Position numbers and translations under genes: made by a program. Below, piece by piece: positions 14,341 through 15,805 of a stretch of DNA of 15,805 bases. The notes beneath the pieces are model-generated. The model worked only from the letters and a program-made list of their open reading frames with translations, was not told where the DNA came from and ran no database searches. Each line of letters starts with the position of its first letter. Position 1 is the first letter of the stretch. The DNA is from Bacillota bacterium (lineage in GTDB: Bacteria > Bacillota > Clostridia > Peptostreptococcales > Anaerovoracaceae). The stretch covers positions 1 through 15,805 of the forward strand of contig JAFWDF010000121.1 in the NCBI GenBank assembly GCA_017534025.1. The letters are read 5' to 3'.

Positions 14341-14856
14341 ATGAGAGGAACGAAAAAACCTATGGATTTTTATGAGAGAGAAAAAGAAGGGATGACACTG
14401 TTGGGAAATAAGCATGTGTCCTATCCGGCCGAGTACGATCCGTCTCTGCTGGAGACCTTCGAAAACAAGCATCCGGGAAGGGATTATTTCGTAAAGTTCA
14501 ATTGCCCGGAATTCACCAGCCTCTGTCCCATCACCGGACAGCCGGATTTTGCAACGCTGTATATTTCTTATGTCCCTGACATCCGGATGGTGGAGAGCAA
14601 GTCCCTGAAACTGTATCTGTTCGGTTTCCGGAACCATGGTGCCTTTCACGAAGACTGCGTGAATATCATTATGAACGACCTGATCGAACTGATGGATCCG
14701 CGGTATATTGAAGTGACCGGAAAGTTTCTGCCGCGGGGAGGGATCTCCATCGATCCTTACTGCAATTACGGCAGGCCGGGAAGCGATTGGGAGAAAGTCG
14801 CGCGCAGGCGGCTGGAAATGCACGATCTCTATCCGGAACGGATTGACAATCGGTAG
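14341..14856 (+). CDS. queF: NADPH-dependent 7-cyano-7-deazaguanine reductase (preQ0 reductase)
   Basis: Reduces the nitrile of preQ0 to the amine of preQ1 with NADPH. This is the short, single-domain form. Its catalytic cysteine is Cys62 in EFTSLCPITGQPDFA, with Asp69 as the proton donor, followed by the family signature ESKSLKLYL and FRNHGAFHEDC, and SIDPYCNYG and HDLYPERIDNR at the end. Two starts are possible: ATG 14341 (171 residues, GAAGG 10 nt upstream) or ATG 14362 (164 residues, nearer the usual length, AGAGGA 12 nt upstream). The gap after folE is 38 bp with no terminator. It is the last que gene. Confidence 0.96.
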   Translation: MRGTKKPMDFYEREKEGMTLLGNKHVSYPAEYDPSLLETFENKHPGRDYFVKFNCPEFTSLCPITGQPDFATLYISYVPDIRMVESKSLKLYLFGFRNHGAFHEDCVNIIMNDLIELMDPRYIEVTGKFLPRGGISIDPYCNYGRPGSDWEKVARRRLEMHDLYPERIDNR

Positions 14857-14862
14857 TATAAT
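14843..14862 (+). promoter_or_regulatory. Possible promoter elements before the PrsW-family gene
   Basis: A TTGACA at 14843-14848 inside the end of queF and a TATAAT at 14857-14862 just after its stop are each perfect but only 8 bp apart, so they cannot form one standard promoter. TATAAT could act with a weak upstream element. The gene may also be read through from queF. Confidence 0.28.
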
Positions 14863-14900
14863 TATTATTGGTAATTTGATCATAATATGGAGGGATGAAA

Positions 14901-15656
14901 ATGCCTTTTTTGGTAATGCTTGTGCAATTCGCAGTATGTTTTCTTATTCTGAAATGGCTTTTAAAACAGAAGACCGGGGAACCGTTTTCTAAAAAGTCGC
15001 TGGTAAAGTTCCTGCTGCTGGGAGCGCTCGGACTGGTTCTGGGCGTGGGAATTATGTCCGTTTTACCACTCGACCGGGATACATTTTTCGGCATGAATCC
15101 GCTTCTGAGCGGTTTTGTGACGGCACTGATCACGGCGGCGCTGGCGGAAGAGATTATTAAATACATCATGTTCCGGCTTGCTATCCGGAATAACGCCGAA
15201 GTGAAATGCTGGCTGGATGTAATCATTGCGGCTGTTGTGACCGGGATCGGGTTTACCCTGATGGAGGATCTGGAGTTCCTCGTCAGCGGTGACGCAAATA
15301 TAGCTCGCGCGTTTATACCGGGCCATCTTCTGTTTCAGGCAATCATGGGGTATTATTACGGAAAAGCCCGTGTGACCAAAGAGCGCCGGTATGATGTGCT
15401 TTCCCTGGCGGTCCCTGTACTGGCCCATACTGTATTTGATATGTTCTTAATCGGCATGCTTTCCATCCTTGGAAACGAGTTCGATCCAAAGAACATAAAT
15501 GAAGAGGCAGTTATGGCCCTGCCGTATGCGAATTACCTGCTTCCGATGCTGGTCTGCGCGATTGTGGTCTTTGTCATCACGGTGATTGCATTGATTCTGG
15601 TGCTGAGGAAAATCGGCGTATGGAGCAAAAATGGAGAAAAGCAGGAACTCCTGTAA
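14901..15656 (+). CDS. PrsW-family intramembrane metalloprotease-like protein
   Basis: 251 residues with about seven hydrophobic segments (approximately 4-22, 36-56, 68-92, 103-121, 136-153, 166-191, 211-235). The motifs match the PrsW/glutamic-type intramembrane family: EEIIK at 83-87 (EExxK), FTLME at 118-122 (FxxxE), and HTVFD at 176-180 (HxxxD); His142 in PGHLLFQAIMGYYYG is also conserved. PrsW in Bacillus and Clostridioides cuts anti-sigma factors to turn on envelope stress responses; the substrate here is unknown and no anti-sigma gene is near. I moved the start to ATG 14901, because GGAGGG ends right at the ATG 14895 and leaves a proper 7-nt spacing only for 14901. It lies 44 bp after queF, with no terminator between, and a strong terminator follows. 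Confidence 0.82.
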   Translation: MPFLVMLVQFAVCFLILKWLLKQKTGEPFSKKSLVKFLLLGALGLVLGVGIMSVLPLDRDTFFGMNPLLSGFVTALITAALAEEIIKYIMFRLAIRNNAEVKCWLDVIIAAVVTGIGFTLMEDLEFLVSGDANIARAFIPGHLLFQAIMGYYYGKARVTKERRYDVLSLAVPVLAHTVFDMFLIGMLSILGNEFDPKNINEEAVMALPYANYLLPMLVCAIVVFVITVIALILVLRKIGVWSKNGEKQELL

Positions 15657-15676
15657 GCGAAAGATATTATTATAAT

Positions 15677-15737
15677 AAAAAAAGGGGCTGTGAAGAAATG
15701 AGGTTGAATCCTCAAGTCTTCACAGCCCCTTTTATTA
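15677..15737. terminator. Strong bidirectional intrinsic terminator
   Basis: A perfect 16-bp stem pairs 15681-15696 (AAAGGGGCTGTGAAGA) with 15717-15732, with an inner GAGG/CCTC pairing at 15700-15703 and 15710-15713. T-rich runs follow on both strands (TTTTATTATTTT on plus, TTTTATTATAATA on minus). It closes the PrsW-family gene and probably a convergent gene beyond the window edge. Confidence 0.92.
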
Positions 15738-15805
15738 TTTTGCATTCCGTCATATGGTTGTATTTGATGGTGTTTCACGATCCGGCATCGTTTCGATTTC
15801 CTTCT

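Noticed and set aside
15750..15805. Possible 3' end of a minus-strand gene entering from the right edge (open to a TGA at 15750-15752)
   Set aside because: Only 17 codons can be seen and another frame also ends within the same stretch at 15775. The bidirectional terminator at 15677-15737 suits a convergent gene, but the coding claim cannot be supported.

Overview
The window reads as ordinary chromosome of a Bacillota bacterium, probably Clostridia-like, with fairly high GC. The signs are an AddA-type helicase-nuclease rather than RecB, cofactor-independent phosphoglycerate mutase, an ATP-type PEP carboxykinase, a YitJ-type two-domain methyltransferase/MTHF reductase, a PadR operon, a PrsW-family protein, strong AGGAGG-like ribosome binding sites and sigma-A-like promoters. 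I cannot name a genus. There is no phage, IS element, CRISPR array, tRNA or rRNA.

Layout. (1) 1-900, plus strand: the 3' end of a PaaI-like thioesterase, then a MOSC-domain gene with its own promoter. (2) 950-2492, minus strand: gpmI, split by one extra base in a six-base homopolymer; it ends in two hairpins, one of them an intrinsic terminator shared with the MOSC gene. (3) 2736-6449, plus strand: addA without addB, preceded by a nearly perfect 34-bp tandem duplication. (4) 6470-8703, minus strand: a three-gene operon of PadR regulator, HAAS/DUF1700-like membrane protein and DUF4097 surface protein. Its likely terminator lies inside the 3' end of addA. (5) 8704-9017 (314 bp) holds no gene. 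It carries two divergent promoters, a 15-bp tandem repeat array over the padR start site, and a pckA leader that can fold in two mutually exclusive ways. (6) 9018-12413, plus strand: pckA and the homocysteine methyltransferase/MTHF reductase gene. (7) 12410-14856: a consensus promoter overlapping the previous stop codon, a preQ1-I riboswitch, an intrinsic terminator, then queD-queE-folE-queF. (8) 14901-15656: a PrsW-family membrane protein, closed by a strong bidirectional terminator.

How the parts work together. FolE, QueD, QueE and QueF cover GTP to preQ1 except the QueC step (CDG to preQ0), which is not in the window. The product preQ1 should bind the leader riboswitch and stop transcription of its own operon. 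GpmI and PckA are central carbon enzymes. The padR operon looks like a self-regulated envelope-sensing module. The most interesting unexplained signals are regulatory: the pckA leader, the padR repeat array, the duplicated element before addA, and the terminators placed inside opposing genes.
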